64,000 nt of DNA from Proteles cristata cristata. Its lineage: Eukaryota > Chordata > Mammalia > Carnivora > Hyaenidae. The stretch covers positions 62,001 through 126,000 of the forward strand of contig JAESUZ010000962.1 of the NCBI GenBank assembly GCA_017311185.1, in the 5' to 3' direction. This document shows positions 1-12,049 of the stretch, one piece after another. How positions within the stretch are numbered: the stretch's first letter is position 1; each line of letters begins with the position of its first letter. The position numbers were made by a program, and so were the translations under genes. The notes under the pieces are model-generated. The model searched no databases. It was given only the letters and a program-made list of their open reading frames with translations, and was not told the origin of the DNA.

Positions 1-660
1 TATTTAAGAAAAAAAAGAATCCGTGTTTCAATTTCCATGAAAAAGTCAGTTGGGATTCTAATAAAGATTTTGATGAATTTGTATTCCTATCTTAATGACG
101 TTAAGTCTTCCAATCCATGAACATGGGATGTTTTCCCATTTATTTAGATCTTTAATTTCTTTCAAAAATGTTCTGTAGCTTTCTGAGGATAAATTCTGCG
201 TGTTTTTTGTTAAATATATTTCTAAATATTACATTAAAAATCTTTTTTAAACATTTGTTTTTGGGAGAGAAAGGAAGAGAGAAAGAGAAGAGCAGGGGAG
301 GGGCAGAAAGAAAGGAAGACACAGAATCTGGAGCAGGCTCCAGGCTCTGAGCTGTCAGTATTGAGCCCGACACAGGGCTTGAACCCATGAGCCATGAGAT
401 TGTGACCTGAGCCAAAGTCAAATGCTTAACCAACTGAGCCACCCACCTCCCCTAAATATTTTATTCTTTTTGATGCTATTGTAAATGGAATTTGTTTTGT
501 CATTTCCTTTTTGGATTGTTCTTTGAAAGTGAATAGAAACAGTTAACCTTTGTATATTGATCTTGTATCCTGCAACCTTGTTAAACTCTTATCAGTTCTT
601 ATAGTCTTTCAATAGATTCCTTAAGATCTTTTATATATACCTGTGGGTAGATTCCTAAAC
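1..660 (-). mobile_element. Old LINE-1 ORF2 relic, antisense, interrupted by a SINE
   Basis: The + strand reads as the reverse complement of an ancient L1 ORF2: recognisable pieces include atgaacatgggatgttttcc near 120 and 'ttgatcttgtatcctgcaac' near 560. Many stops and indels show it is dead. The felid SINE at 235-455 splits it. It continues past the left edge. Confidence 0.75.
235..451 (-). mobile_element. Felid tRNA-derived SINE (SINEC type), antisense
   Basis: Reverse-complement SINE: T-rich tail, purine-rich GAGA block, then 'gagccacccacctcccc' at the head end. Short flanking copies of taaatatt (near 224 and 453) may be the target-site duplication. Confidence 0.85.
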
Positions 661-1944
661 ATAGAGTAACAGGTGTTCAGGCGATAGGTATGTGGTGTCC
701 TAGAACAGAGAACAGCAAGACCAAAGTTAGGGAAGTGTGGAAGAAGGTATCTTCTGGAAATCACATGCACCCAGATCAGAGCGGTTAAACCTAGGGTTGT
801 GGGTTGAAGCTAGTGCGTGTCATGCTAAAAATGCACTGAGAATATTAGAATCATTCTTAGAAGGAGGCCCAGAAAAGACTTGTGATCAGCACCACTGACA
901 CTGATGAGGTCCAAAGGTAGCTGAGGAAGTCTGCCTCCCCCAGGAAGAGCAGGGACTTGTAGGTACGTGTGTGTATGCCACTACTCTGCAGATGCCATTA
1001 TCTCTAGGAATGATCAGCAGTGACACAGTACCAGCTGGCATTGTGCAGCCAAGCCCAGCCAGCATTGGTGATGTGGCGGTCGGTGCCTGCTGCTATTACT
1101 CACCGGGCTTCTGGAAGGAACCCACTGCTTCTAATTCACAGCAGAAACCCAGATCACAGGCTTTTAACAAACTTGACACCAGCACTCCTACCCCCTCCTC
1201 AGTGTAGCCAGACATTTCCAGACAAGGCAAAGATGTGGCTGTGGTCTCTGTACCAGCTGCTCCTTCCTTTGCTGGGCCCCCTGGGTCTAGTTCCCATCTG
1301 AGGGGCTTAGGCCCGAAGAACTGACTTTTGGCTGAGGTTGCATCACTTGGATGCACGCTTGGCCTGAAAACTAGTGGAGACACCGTGTACAAAGCCAAGA
1401 TGAGTCCTGCTAGGAATAGCTCTACCTGAGGCACAAGGAAAGCTAACCAGTACGTCCTTGGCCACTTTTGAGGAGCCATCTCTTTGAAAAACTGATTTTT
1501 TCCTCCTTCTAACGCAGAATTCCCTCCACTACCCACCCAGTGTAGTCCTTTTATGGGCACGGCCAAGCCCTTCCGTACCTGTCTGTTCCTGGACCAGCAC
1601 TCCAGGAATTTGCATGCGGTGGGTCTCATCCCTAACTACACTTCCTGCCCTAAAAACACGACTTGTTTACAGTGATTGGATTGCTGACCAAGTTTGGACA
1701 CCATTCTGGCTCCGGCTTCTGTTTTCCTCCCCCTAAAGTGCAAAAACTCAGACCAATTTGGCTACCGATTGTAACTCTGGGAAACAGTGTGTGTGGAGTG
1801 TGTGTGCCGAGTAGGGGAGGTGGTGTGTTAAGAGTGGTCAGTGGGTGAAGTGACACCCCTCCTGGGATTTTTCCAGGTTCTTGCTGAGTTTTATAATTAT
1901 AATAGTTACCACTCATTGAGCATTGCTATGAGCCAGTCACTCTA
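661..1944. other. Intergenic stretch with no recognised feature
   Basis: Several open frames of 60-177 codons cross this stretch on both strands. They overlap each other, lack recognisable domains and show no splice or start context that singles one out. I see no gene or clear repeat. Confidence 0.5.
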
Positions 1945-1963
1945 CTGGGCCCTTGATACTTCT

Positions 1964-2160
1964 CTTTTTTTTTTTTTTTTGAGAGAGAGATGGAACATGA
2001 GTGGGAGAGGGGCAGAGAGAGAGCCAATCACAGACTCTGAAGCAGGCTCCAGGCTCTGAGCTATCAGCACGGAGCCCGACGAGGGGCTCGAACCCACAAA
2101 CTGTGAGATCATGACCTGAGCTGAAGTCCAACACTTAACCAACTGAGCCACCCAGGTGCC
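1964..2160 (-). mobile_element. Felid SINE, antisense, with 19-bp target-site duplication
   Basis: Complete antisense copy from poly-T to the 'ccacccaggtgcc' head. Flanked by ctgggcccttgatacttct (1945-1963) and ctgggcccttgacacttct (2161-2179), one mismatch apart. Confidence 0.92.
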
Positions 2161-2179
2161 CTGGGCCCTTGACACTTCT

Positions 2180-3617
2180 TATGTAACTCACTAAGATAGT
2201 AAGACCCTTCTCTAGTTGCAGAAGCCAGATCTGAACCTGACACCACTCTCAGATGTTCTTTTAATTACTGTATGTTATCCCGTAGTCAAAGTAGGTCTTC
2301 ATTTTTTTAGGAGTTAGGGGTTGGTTGATTTGAATCTGATGGGCATCTTTGCCCACTCTGTTCCCACTGCCATTACAATGGTATTGCCTTCAAGCAGCAG
2401 CACTGATTTTTGGATTTTCTCTCCCTCTCTTTATGGGCTATGTGCTATAGAGATAAAATGTGTCTCTTACGGATGCTATATATATTTGACTTTACCTTTC
2501 TGATCCAGTCCGACAGTCTTCATTAGGCATGCTTTTAAGAGTTTGAACCTGTACCTTTAGCCTCCCCAAGAAACAGCCTGGTTAAAATGAGATTCCATCC
2601 AGAACCAGAGATGGACTGTGGGGAACCCTAGTTGATCACAACAAATTACACCTGACAAAGGCCTCTTTCTGAAGGCTAAAAAAAAAAATTCAGCTTTATA
2701 TGCTTACCTTCTCACCATTTCCCTGTGCCCTGAACATTCCTGTCCCGTGGCCAGAAATAGACAGAGCTGAGGTGGAATCTTTGGCCAGGGGCCAAATGGA
2801 CCAGCCCTGGCCAAGCCTGGTGTCAAAGTCTGCATTCTTGTCTGAGGTGGTTCAGAAAGGCCCCATCGTCCCCCACCGCTGCCCTCATTCTTTGAGCACA
2901 CCCCATTCACCAAAGGCAGCCTTCTTCCACAAAGGAATGTGTTCCGTGTGGCGCCAGAAGCAGCACCCGGACCACAGCTGGGGTAGCCTCCCCGCGGTGC
3001 GCTCTGGGCCGTGAATGAGAACCATTCATCAGTCCTGCTGACCCAGCAGAAATCCCTGGCGGTGAGGGTCTGATGAAGGAGACAGCCCCCACCCCACCCC
3101 TTGACCCGGTATCTGAATGCCGACATCTGGCAGAGATGTTAAGTGGAGCGTTCTGTCTGGGTGAAAGAATTCCACTGAGTTCTGTGCTCCGCTGTTCAAC
3201 GAACACTGAGCAAGCGCCCTTTGCATCGTGGGCCACTGCTTGTAACTGGGGAGTGGTACTGTCATCGTTTATGTGATGCTTCCCATTCGGAGCAGGAAGG
3301 CCAACTACTGGGAGCTCTGGAACACAAGATGTGGAGCAAGGGTTGGGAGGAATGAATCATTTCCCTGCCTCTGAGGGGCCTAGACATGGCAGGGCCAGTC
3401 ATGGAAAGCTGGAGCCCCAGGGAGGCCGGCTTGAGGCAGTCCCTGGACAGTCATGTTGGTGGGCAGGAGGAGGGGAAATTGTTAAGAGGATCAGCTTGTA
3501 GAAGAGCAGTGCTTTTTGCTAAATGCACTCCATACAAATAGTGAATGATGTTTACACTGCACTTCCCCCCTTGTCTGGGTGTGCCTTTGTTACTGGCTAG
3601 GAATCCACTGGTCACAT
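2180..3617. other. Intergenic stretch with no recognised feature
   Basis: Mixed unique-looking DNA. The overlapping opposite-strand frames around 2700-3270 have no recognisable domain. No gene, RNA or clear repeat seen. Confidence 0.45.
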
Positions 3618-3629
3618 GGGGCATTTTTT

Positions 3630-4249
3630 TTTCTTAAATAGTTTATTGTCAAGTTGGTTTCCATACAACACCTAGTGCTCATCCCAACAAGTGCCCTCCT
3701 CCATGCCCATCACCCCCCTTCCCCTCTCCCCACCCCATCAACCCTCAGTTTGTTCTCAGCATTCAATAGTCCCTCATGGTTTACCTCCCTCTCCCCAACT
3801 ATTTTTCCCCTTCTCTTCCCCCATGATCCTCCATTAAGTTCCTCCTGATCCACCTATATGTGCAAACATATGGTGTCTGTCCTTCTCTGCCTAACTTATT
3901 TCACTCAGCATAACACCCTCAAGGTCCATCCATGTTGCTACAAATGGCCAGATTTCATTCTTTCTCATTGCCATGTAGTATTCCATTGTATAGATAAACC
4001 ACATCTTCTTGATCCATTCATCTGTTGATGGACACTTAGGCTCTTTCCATGTTTTAGCTATTGTGGAGAGTGCTGCTATGAACATTGGGGTACATGTGCC
4101 CCTATGCATCAGCACTCCTGTGTCCTTGGGTAAATTCCTAGCAGTCCTACTGCTGGGTCATAGGGGAGTTCTGTTAATATTTTAAGGAACCTCCACACTG
4201 TTTTCCAGAGGGGCTGCACCAGTTTACATTCCCACCAACAGTATAGGAG
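3630..4249 (-). mobile_element. 5'-truncated carnivore LINE-1, antisense, with target-site duplication
   Basis: The left end is the L1 3' UTR in reverse ('gtcaagttggtttccatac' near 3648); further right, the reverse strand encodes the C-terminal end of ORF2 (for example [14 protein letters not shown]), at about 3891-4115. Only the last ~600 bp of the element inserted. Flanks tcacatggggcatttttt (from about 3613) and tgacgtggggcattttttg (from 4251) are the target-site duplication. Confidence 0.9.
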
Positions 4250-4269
4250 GGTGACGTGGGGCATTTTTT

Positions 4270-6449
4270 GACTGGGTGCCACGAAGTGAAGTGTCACTGG
4301 TAAGAGGCCATGGTCTGTCATATTGTTTGAGGCTGCATGAGGGCAGTCAATAGCCACCCTTCAGAAAATATTTTTAGGCAGGCAAGTTCTATAGCACAGA
4401 AGCCCCTTGAGATGATGGAGCAATTCAGATGTGATTCCTCCCGGGGGAAGGAAAACATTTGGAAGCCTCCCCCCAGCCCAGGAAATCTTGAGACTCAGAT
4501 TTTTTTTTTTTTTTTTTAGAGGCAGCCTTTCATATTCTTTGCTTGGCAGAATGAGTTAGCTGTCAAATAGTAGCCTAAGAAAAGGACCCTGGAAACGCCA
4601 CATTTACATTTCCTCTTTTGCCTTTTGGAGCCCTGCTGGGATAAAGTTCAGCAAAGGATTTTAAAATATTTTGTATGTTGTGAGAACAATGCCACTGTTG
4701 GGATCATAGCATTGGATGACTTAAGCCCCATTTGAAAGTTTTGCAGACACTACAGACAGACTCCCTGGAGCCCACCCTTCCATGGAACTTCGCACAATTT
4801 AGCACCCACCTAGCTTATACAGCACATGTGACGACACCTAGTGATTTAGGGAATTATACTTTTCTCCAACATCATATATTCTCTGGAGCAAACATATATG
4901 TCTAGTTTTCAAGTAAGTTGTTCCTAGAGCTGGATCCAAGAGGAACTACCAAAGCTCATCCTTGGAAGTTCCGAGTTCCCCCAGATGACAAGTAGGGGGA
5001 ACGAGAGGATCAAAATTAAGCACAACCGCTTGCATAACACAGCTTAGCATCTCGTGGTTAGCACTTGAATTGCCCGACCCGAATCTAGCAGGCTCCATCT
5101 ATTTGAACCAAAATATTTTACCTGATATGTTTGACCTCCTACTATATAGATCAGGAACATAAGAAATGCGATCCTTGATTTTTATAGCAATCCTGAAGAG
5201 CAGGTGTTTCTTGCTTTCCCTTTAAAACATTGCTTTTAAGTTTATATCGTTTCCATTTGACAGATGAAATACAGAGACTCAGAAAATCTCAGTGTGCCTG
5301 AGGTCACAGAGCTCATAAGGGGAAGTGAGATTTGAACCCAGGTCTGCGTGCCTCTAAACTGCCCCCTGCTGCTTACTGACAGTAGAGAGGTAGCAGCGGG
5401 TCCAGCCTATTCTTCATGGGGAAAGAATGTGCAGGCTGTCGAATGGGTCTCTGCTTATAGACGGTGCTCAAGGCCCATGAGGAAGGTGAGTGGACTCTGG
5501 CTGATGTTTGTCAGAAATGCCTAGAACCTTCAATCCCAGTGAGGTGAAGGGATTCTTTCCATATCTCTCCCAGATACCCCTGGGGGCATAGTGCCTCTTC
5601 TTGGCATAGTTTACCCTAGCATCAACTGTGTGGAAGTTGTATCCTCTAGTGGACTGAATTGAATGTGAGAATGTCCTCAACTGCTCAGCCAAGAGCCCAG
5701 TGAGAACATATTGGGAGAGATACTTTACCACATTCTGATAAGCCACAATCACAGCCAACTTTCTTCTGGCACTCACTGGCTCTCATTCATGTTAATCAAA
5801 TACTGCAGTCCATGGGCATCCTGCCTTGAACCCTCTGATGATGGCCCACTCCCGAGCTAAACTGTGTGAATAATTAAGACCATCTGCTGCAGTAGTTCCT
5901 AGACTTCAGTCAGATGAGATTTTAACAGTCCTCTCCAAGGTGAGCTTTCCCCTTGTGAACTTTCCTCAGCATGCCTGGAGAGGGTTGTCGAAACCCTCTT
6001 GAGCTTGCTTTTTGGTATGTGTGAACGAGCTGCAGATATGTTCTGCTGACCCAGTTGGCTTGTGTTCAGGGTAGAAGATGTTCCTGGAATTAAATATGGC
6101 CATGGATGACCTGGATGGTCTTCAAAGGTGAATGCTGAATAGATCTCCCTCCTGTCTAAAAACTCCCCAAGCTATGGTATCAGATGCTACATTTAGCCAG
6201 ATGTCTCCACCATTTTTCTGATATCTTTAGTAGAATAAAAATCTCTGACCGAGGACTCAGAGAGCAGGTGTGAAGAAGAGAAATGTGTCTTTCACCAATC
6301 CAAATGTCATCAAATGTCCGGAAAGGGAAAGCGAGAATTGACCATAATATGTTTATGATTAGGTGCCAGAGAAGGTAAGAGACATAGTGTTCTTCTGGTT
6401 TTTTAATTCAAATTAAAATTCAATCTTTGGTTTTATTTTTCACCATTTG
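4270..6449. other. Intergenic stretch with one MIR and otherwise no recognised feature
   Basis: Contains a poly-T run (4500-4518) and the MIR at 5235-5370. A 102-codon minus-strand open frame (5468-5776) has no domain I recognise and no start or splice support, so I do not call it a gene. Confidence 0.4.
5235..5370 (-). repeat. MIR (ancient mammalian SINE) relic
   Basis: Carries the MIR core in the order 'gacagatgaaa...actcagaaa...gaggtcacagagct...gatttgaacccaggtctg', strongly diverged as expected for this old family. Confidence 0.6.
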
Positions 6450-6464
6450 GAGCCTAGTACATCT

Positions 6465-6690
6465 CTCTCTTTATTTTTATGTTTATTTTATTTTTGAGAG
6501 AGAGAGATGGAACATGAGTGGGGAGGAGCAGAGAAAGAGAGAGGGAGACACAGAATCTCTTGTTCCCGGCACAGTTCCCGGCTGTGAGCTGTCAGCACAG
6601 AGCCTGACATGGGGCTCAAACTCATGAACCCTGAGATCATGACTTGAGCCAAAACTGTACACTTAACCAACTGAGCCACCCAGGTGCACA
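6465..6690 (-). mobile_element. Felid SINE, antisense, with target-site duplication
   Basis: Antisense copy between gagcctagtacatctct (6450) and gagcctagtacatttct (6691), the target-site duplication. Confidence 0.92.
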
Positions 6691-6834
6691 GAGCCTAGTA
6701 CATTTCTTAATGAAGCTCAAATCCTTTAAACCCAAAGCAGTCTTCTCAGGCAAATTGGTCCCTGGGCAAGGCTGGGTATACCAGAGTGTGCTTGTCTCAA
6801 TCACAGGGATAAGAACGATTCATGAATAAACGTA

Positions 6835-6980
6835 TCAGTTCTGGTATCTGGATGCCTAGGTGCAAATCTCAGCTTGATCACCTCTTACCTGTGTGACCTT
6901 AGGAAAATCATGTAGCCTTTCTGTCCCTCAGTTTTTCCTCAGGGAGATAGGGATGTTTATAATACACTCTCAGAGGGCTG
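6835..6980 (+). repeat. MIR relic
   Basis: Reads 'ggtgcaaatctcagc', then 'cctgtgtgaccttagg', then 'ctgtccctcagtttt', the MIR core in forward direction. Confidence 0.6.
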
Positions 6981-6984
6981 CCTG

Positions 6985-7290
6985 GAGCTGTGCCGTCCAG
7001 TATGGCGGCCACCACCAAGTGGAGCCACCGAGCACCTGAAATGTACTTGTCCACATTGAGATGTGCTCTGAATGTAAAGTACCACCAGATCTCAAAGACT
7101 TATGGAAAAAGGAATGTCATCTCATTAACGATTGTATATTGATTACATGCTGGAATGATAATATTTGGGATATAAGATATATCATTAAAATTAATTTCAT
7201 CCATTTTCTTTTACATTTTAAATGTGACTACTGGAAAAATGTAAAGCCCATATGTGGCTTGCTTTATGTTTCTATTGGGAAGCTCTAGTC
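6985..7290. repeat. Old hAT-type DNA transposon relic (MER3-like)
   Basis: 'gtgccgtccagtatggcggc' followed by 'gagcacctgaaatg' and, at the far end, 'catatgtggcttgc' resembles non-autonomous hAT elements of the MER3/Charlie group. The exact family is uncertain. Confidence 0.45.
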
Positions 7291-7299
7291 TAGAAAATT

Positions 7300-9068
7300 A
7301 AATTGGTTCATACCTGTAAAGCACTTTTTACACAGGAATAGATACAGAATGAATACAATAAATAAATAAATACAGGTTTTTGTCTTTTTTTTTTTTTTAA
7401 TCCAGCTTTCTCTTTAACAGAATCCCACCTTCAATGCCAGCCTGTGTAGTGTCCAGGTTTCTGGATAAAAGCAGAAATCATACTTTTAGAAGAAGGTGGG
7501 GGGGGGTACAAATGAATACATAAAACAGGCAGAGAGTAAGAAAGTGTATCATACGTCCGTGGGTGGGGGAACGAGTATGGAGTTGCTCACCACAGTCTAT
7601 GCACCACAGAATGACCTGGCCCCCAAAGGTCAAGCCCATCTACCTCTCAGCACCTTCCAATATGATATGTTGAATGACAGAGCCTCTGGAGCTGCCCCAT
7701 AAGTATTCTTTCTGCCTTCCTTCCTGAGCCTGGCTTCTATTCGGCAATGGCCTCAGAGAGAGAACAGAATGTCCTTGGCCTCCCCTGACACACTCAAAGG
7801 AAGTGATGAGGCCCAGCCCTGTCTAGCTTCCCGAGCATAGCCAAAGGTGCTGTGGGAGGTAAGCCCAGAAGGCAGAAGTCGCTGGAGCCGGCTTCTCCGG
7901 GGAGGTGGCTATTGAGGAGTCACTGTCCCCCATGGGTCTGCCATGTGGACCCTGTGGACAGCCACAACTGTTCTCCCCTCTGAGTGTCAGCGTTGCTCGC
8001 TGCCTCAGACATTCACAGGCCATGAGGATGTCAAGTCCAGCATGTGGGGAGGGGCTCATCCTTAGACGGCAATCAGGTATGTACAGGGACTTGGCACCTT
8101 TCCCAGGAAATCAGCTGTGACGGGTTGGGACTATGCCTTACTCTGCCTCTCCGAGAGCCCATCTTACAGCCCACAACTCTCGTCTAGATATTAAGCGTTG
8201 GTTATCTGTTGGCATGAGATTTTATGATCCCAGGGCATCTTTATCTCCCATAAATCACCCTGTCTGCCTTCCACCTTCACTACTCAGAGTGAATTTCAGA
8301 GGTAAGCAGGCACCTGAGTGCGTCAGCTGATCTGAAAAGCTCATGGAAGGCCTACTTACTCATGAAAAGCCCTGTTTCCTTTACCGCTGACATGGTACGA
8401 TATGTAAAATTTGACTATTGGAACTCGTATCTAGCAGTTCCTTGTTACAATGTAAAGGTGCCCTGTCCTTAGAGGAGTAATTAATTTATTCTTTCATCTG
8501 TTAAATTCCTAAATATGATAATTTCATGGGGAATGAATTTATCACCTTGCTTTCCAATGCATCTACATCAGAAGAAAAAGGCACTTTGGGTGGGGTGTGA
8601 AGATGGGAAGAGGAATTTATATTCTTTCACTCAATAAATATTTGCTGGGTACTGTAGGTACTCAAATCAAGGGGTTCTGAGTTGGAAGGAAGGCAAGAAG
8701 AAAACTAATGTGAATGAGTCTATGCTGTGTGCTAGGAATTTACATTATTTCATTTAATCTATACACATGTGTGCACACACATAAGGAAGGGTATTTCCAT
8801 AATCAAAAGAGGAAATTCTGGCTCTAAAAGTAAATCGCCCCCAAATCCATATTGGATGTGGTGGAGGCAGAATTCCAACCTTTGTGTTCTGATTCCAAGA
8901 TACCCAGCAAGACCTTCCAGGGAACCAGTGGTGCCAATAGATACCAGAGGAGGGGCTGCTGAGAGGCAAGCAGACCTTTATGTTGGAAGATGAGGGAGTC
9001 AAAGGTCCCCTCCCTTCCACTTTACCTGAATACACTTTGACCTATGATCATAGAGTAGAGCGTGTTTT
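7300..9068. other. Intergenic stretch with no recognised feature
   Basis: A short (aaat)n plus poly-T cluster lies at 7360-7400. The overlapping open frames at about 7820-8120 on both strands have no recognisable domain. I see no gene here. Confidence 0.45.
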
Positions 9069-9081
9069 AAAATCACCACAG

Positions 9082-9303
9082 GGGCTCCTGGGTGGCTTAG
9101 TTGGTTAAGGATCCGACTTTCGCTTAGGTCATGATCTCGCGGTTCGTGGGTTCGAGCCCTGCGTTGGGCTCTGTGCTGACTGCCAGCTCGGAGCCTGGAG
9201 CCTGTTTCAGAGTCTGTGACTCCCTCTCTCTCTGACCCTCCCCTGCTCACGCTGTCTCTCTCTCTCTCTCTCTCCTAGAAATAAAAAATAAATAAAAATA
9301 AAT
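9082..9303 (+). mobile_element. Felid SINE, sense, with 13-bp target-site duplication
   Basis: Complete sense copy with a (CT)n and (aaataaa)n tail, flanked by aaaatcaccacag (9069-9081) and aaaatcgccacag (9304-9316). It carries the variant 'gactttcgcttaggtcatg' and 'gctgactgccagctc', which the copy at 14128 shares. Confidence 0.95.
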
Positions 9304-9316
9304 AAAATCGCCACAG

Positions 9317-10587
9317 AGAGGCATGTCAAGCATCAGATGGCCATCAGATCAGATCAGTGGATGTGGATAGAGCAGCTGTGGCATGGAGTGGATGCACACA
9401 GCATGTGTTCAGAGGGCCTCAGTAGCAGAGCATCAGGGAGCAATAGTGAGAGATCCATGGAGGAAGCATGACTTCAGCAGCAGAATCAGGATCAGGTTTC
9501 AGAGAGGGAAGGAATTGCCCCAAGAAAGGCTGACCAGAGCAAGGCAGGGGACATAATTCAACCTATAACAACTGGCTTCTCATCTAAGCCATTTAGGACC
9601 TCAGTGGATTCATAAAATCTTACAGTTCTGAGTTCTTCAGATCATTCATCCAGTGTCCAGGATGGCAAAGGCCAGCAGGCATGCTGCCACTGTCCCGCCC
9701 CGTCATAGCAGTTGTCACAAACCCGTGCCAGCACTCTTGCCTGTTACGTCTTGATGCCAGACACCCTAGACAGCCACCATGAGCTGGTTGAATTTGACAT
9801 TGCAAATCGACATCTGCTTGCCTTCCTTGTCCTAGCCCACCCTCTTCATGGCACAGAATAGAAGGACTGGAGCCTGGGGGTGCAGGGACTCAGATTACAG
9901 AAGAGACTGAGAACCCGAGGTCTTGTCATGGTCCCTGGCTGCATCCTGGGGTCTGGCAGGATGCTTCTAGATCCTCTGCAAGCTGAGAACTTAGAGGCTG
10001 ACTGAAAAACAAAATAGGGACAGAGGCATATCAGTATAGGAGATAGAATTGGAAACCAAGATACCCAAGGTCAAGAAAAGGCTCTGCCAACTACTATCCA
10101 TTGACCATGGGTCAGTCCATTAAACTCTTGGTCCTCATTTCTTTTGTCTATAAAGTGCAATGAGATGGACTTCGTGACTCTGGATTCCTCTCCTGCTCTG
10201 AAGATCTGCCCATCCATCCTTTTCCAGCCCCTTCTAAACACTGTTCCAAAGCCACCTCTTTCTGTCGCTGCACAGATTGCTTATTTCCACACCGATTGCC
10301 TTAATCACATTGTTTGCTCTAGTCCAGACTACTCCACGTTTTCTTTTCCTAATTCCTTTTCCCAGCCCTGCTCAAGGCCTTCCTCCTCCCATAGCCTCTT
10401 CTGACCTTAGTACTGAAGTGGGAGGAGTCCTGGACTTGGGAGCCAGGAGATATAAATTATTCCCTTCTCTTGCTTCCTTAGCCAGGTGACCCTGGACATG
10501 GCCTTCCCCCTTTCAAATGGCCTTGCATGGCCCTTTCTGGCAAAAATCTTCTCTGATTTTGTTCTCACTCACACAGACCTCTTGTAT
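9317..10587. other. Intergenic stretch with no recognised feature
   Basis: Mixed unique-looking DNA with a possible MIR trace near 10050-10180. No gene or structured RNA seen. Confidence 0.4.
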
Positions 10588-10601
10588 CCATAAACCCATA
10601 A

Positions 10602-10800
10602 CTTTTTAATGTTTATTTTGAGAGAGAGACTGAGTGTGAGCTCTGAGAGGTAGAGAGAGAGGGAGAGACAATCTGAAGCAGGCTCCAGGCTCAGAGCTAC
10701 CAGCACAGAGCCCAATGCAGGGCTCCAACCCATGAACTGTGAGATCATGATCTGAGCTGAAAGGTGGATGCTTAACCAACAGAGCCACTCAGGCGCCCCC
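10602..10800 (-). mobile_element. Felid SINE, antisense
   Basis: Antisense copy ending 'gccactcaggcgcccc'. Flanks ataaacccataac (10590) and ataaatccataac (10801) are the target-site duplication. Confidence 0.9.
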
Positions 10801-11045
10801 ATAAATCCATAACACTTAATGCTTCCCTAATCTGGGCTCAACTATTTAAAACCTGGGTAAATTCTCTTAGAATTCTCCCATTCCAGAGGGGACCAGCCCA
10901 AGAGACAATGGGAGAGAAAGGAGAACAGAATTTACATTCTGGATGGGGAGATAGGACCCACCCCACAAGAATGCGAGCACCTCCCATTTCCTATGGCTCT
11001 CCCACAGCAGCTAGCTCCGTACTGGGTACAAAATAGGTGCTCAAC

Positions 11046-11166
11046 ACTGGGTGTTGGACGTAAGCAATGAGTCACGGGAATCTACCCCCAAAACCAGGAG
11101 CACGCTGTACACACTGTTAGCCAACTTGACCATGAATTATATTTAAAAATAAATAAAATAAAAAAT
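11046..11166 (+). mobile_element. Very short 3' end of a carnivore LINE-1, sense
   Basis: About 120 bp of L1 3' end ('gtaagcaatgagtcacgg', then an A-rich tail of aaataaa units). Flanks aaataggtgctcaac (11031-11045) and aaatagatgctcag (11167-11180) look like its target-site duplication, so this is an extreme 5' truncation. Confidence 0.65.
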
Positions 11167-11180
11167 AAATAGATGCTCAG

Positions 11181-12049
11181 CTCAATGGTAAGTATAATAG
11201 TACCTTTCATTTACATAGCACAGTGTATACAGATTCTATGAATAAGAACTGAATAAGCAGATGGAGCACAGGAACTATAGATCATACAAACTGTCCCTTG
11301 GTTCTTGGAGGAATAGAAGGGAGAGGGTGTTTCTCTACACCCTCACTCTTACTTGTCCCCTCCTCCCAGAGGATAAATCCACAGAGAGAACTTTATTTGA
11401 TAGGCACTACCAAAATCCAGCCCAAGCCCTGCAATTGTTCAATAAAAAAATGACATTCTTCCCTGCTCTGACGCTCCTTTCCTGAAGGAGCGTGTATGGG
11501 ATACAAGACATTGTTTACAGTGAGGGCAGAAAGTTGAGGGAGTCTTTCTTGTTTGAGGTTTGACTGCTGTCTGTCACTCCTCCCCTCTGTGGTTTCACAA
11601 CAGAAAATTCGCACAGGGAACCTACAGCGATGGGAGCAGTCACTGTGTTCGAGAAAGCTGGGACTGGGGAAGGCAGCTTGGGCCACGACGGGGCTCCCAC
11701 CTCCCAGGGAAAAGTGAGGATGACCTAATCCAGGTTTTCCTCTGCTTTGCCACTGTTCTCACAGGCCCGAGCGAGGTATGTATTTTACAGAGAGAAACAG
11801 TGAAGAGGGGAAGTGGTTTGCTAGGGATGATAGAGCACTCCCGCTGTGCCAACCCAGCTATAACCTTAGAACTACTGCCGGTGGCGGGTCTGTTGTTTAT
11901 GAGTAAAACTGCGACTCTTCCCCACCATCTTCGAGGCCTGCGGTTGGCCTGGTCTCTTCTGCCCTCCCTCCGCCCCACCTTCCAGAAATGAGGATGGGTC
12001 CACCCTGAGGCAGCTGTATCCTGTCCTTATCTAACTCTTAAAATATGGG
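11181..12049. other. Stretch just upstream of the CpG island, no recognised gene
   Basis: Opposite-strand open frames at 11393-11991 overlap each other and have no recognisable domain. CpG density rises toward 12050. Confidence 0.4.

Noticed and set aside
3891..4115. Minus-strand open frame with a clear protein-like sequence
   Set aside because: It is the C-terminal part of LINE-1 ORF2 in a truncated insertion, not a host gene; the same applies to 48153-48515.
5468..5776. 102-codon minus-strand open frame
   Set aside because: The peptide matches no family I know, stops occur immediately upstream in frame, and there is no splice or promoter support. A protein search of the translated block 5400-6350 on both strands would settle whether it is a retropseudogene.
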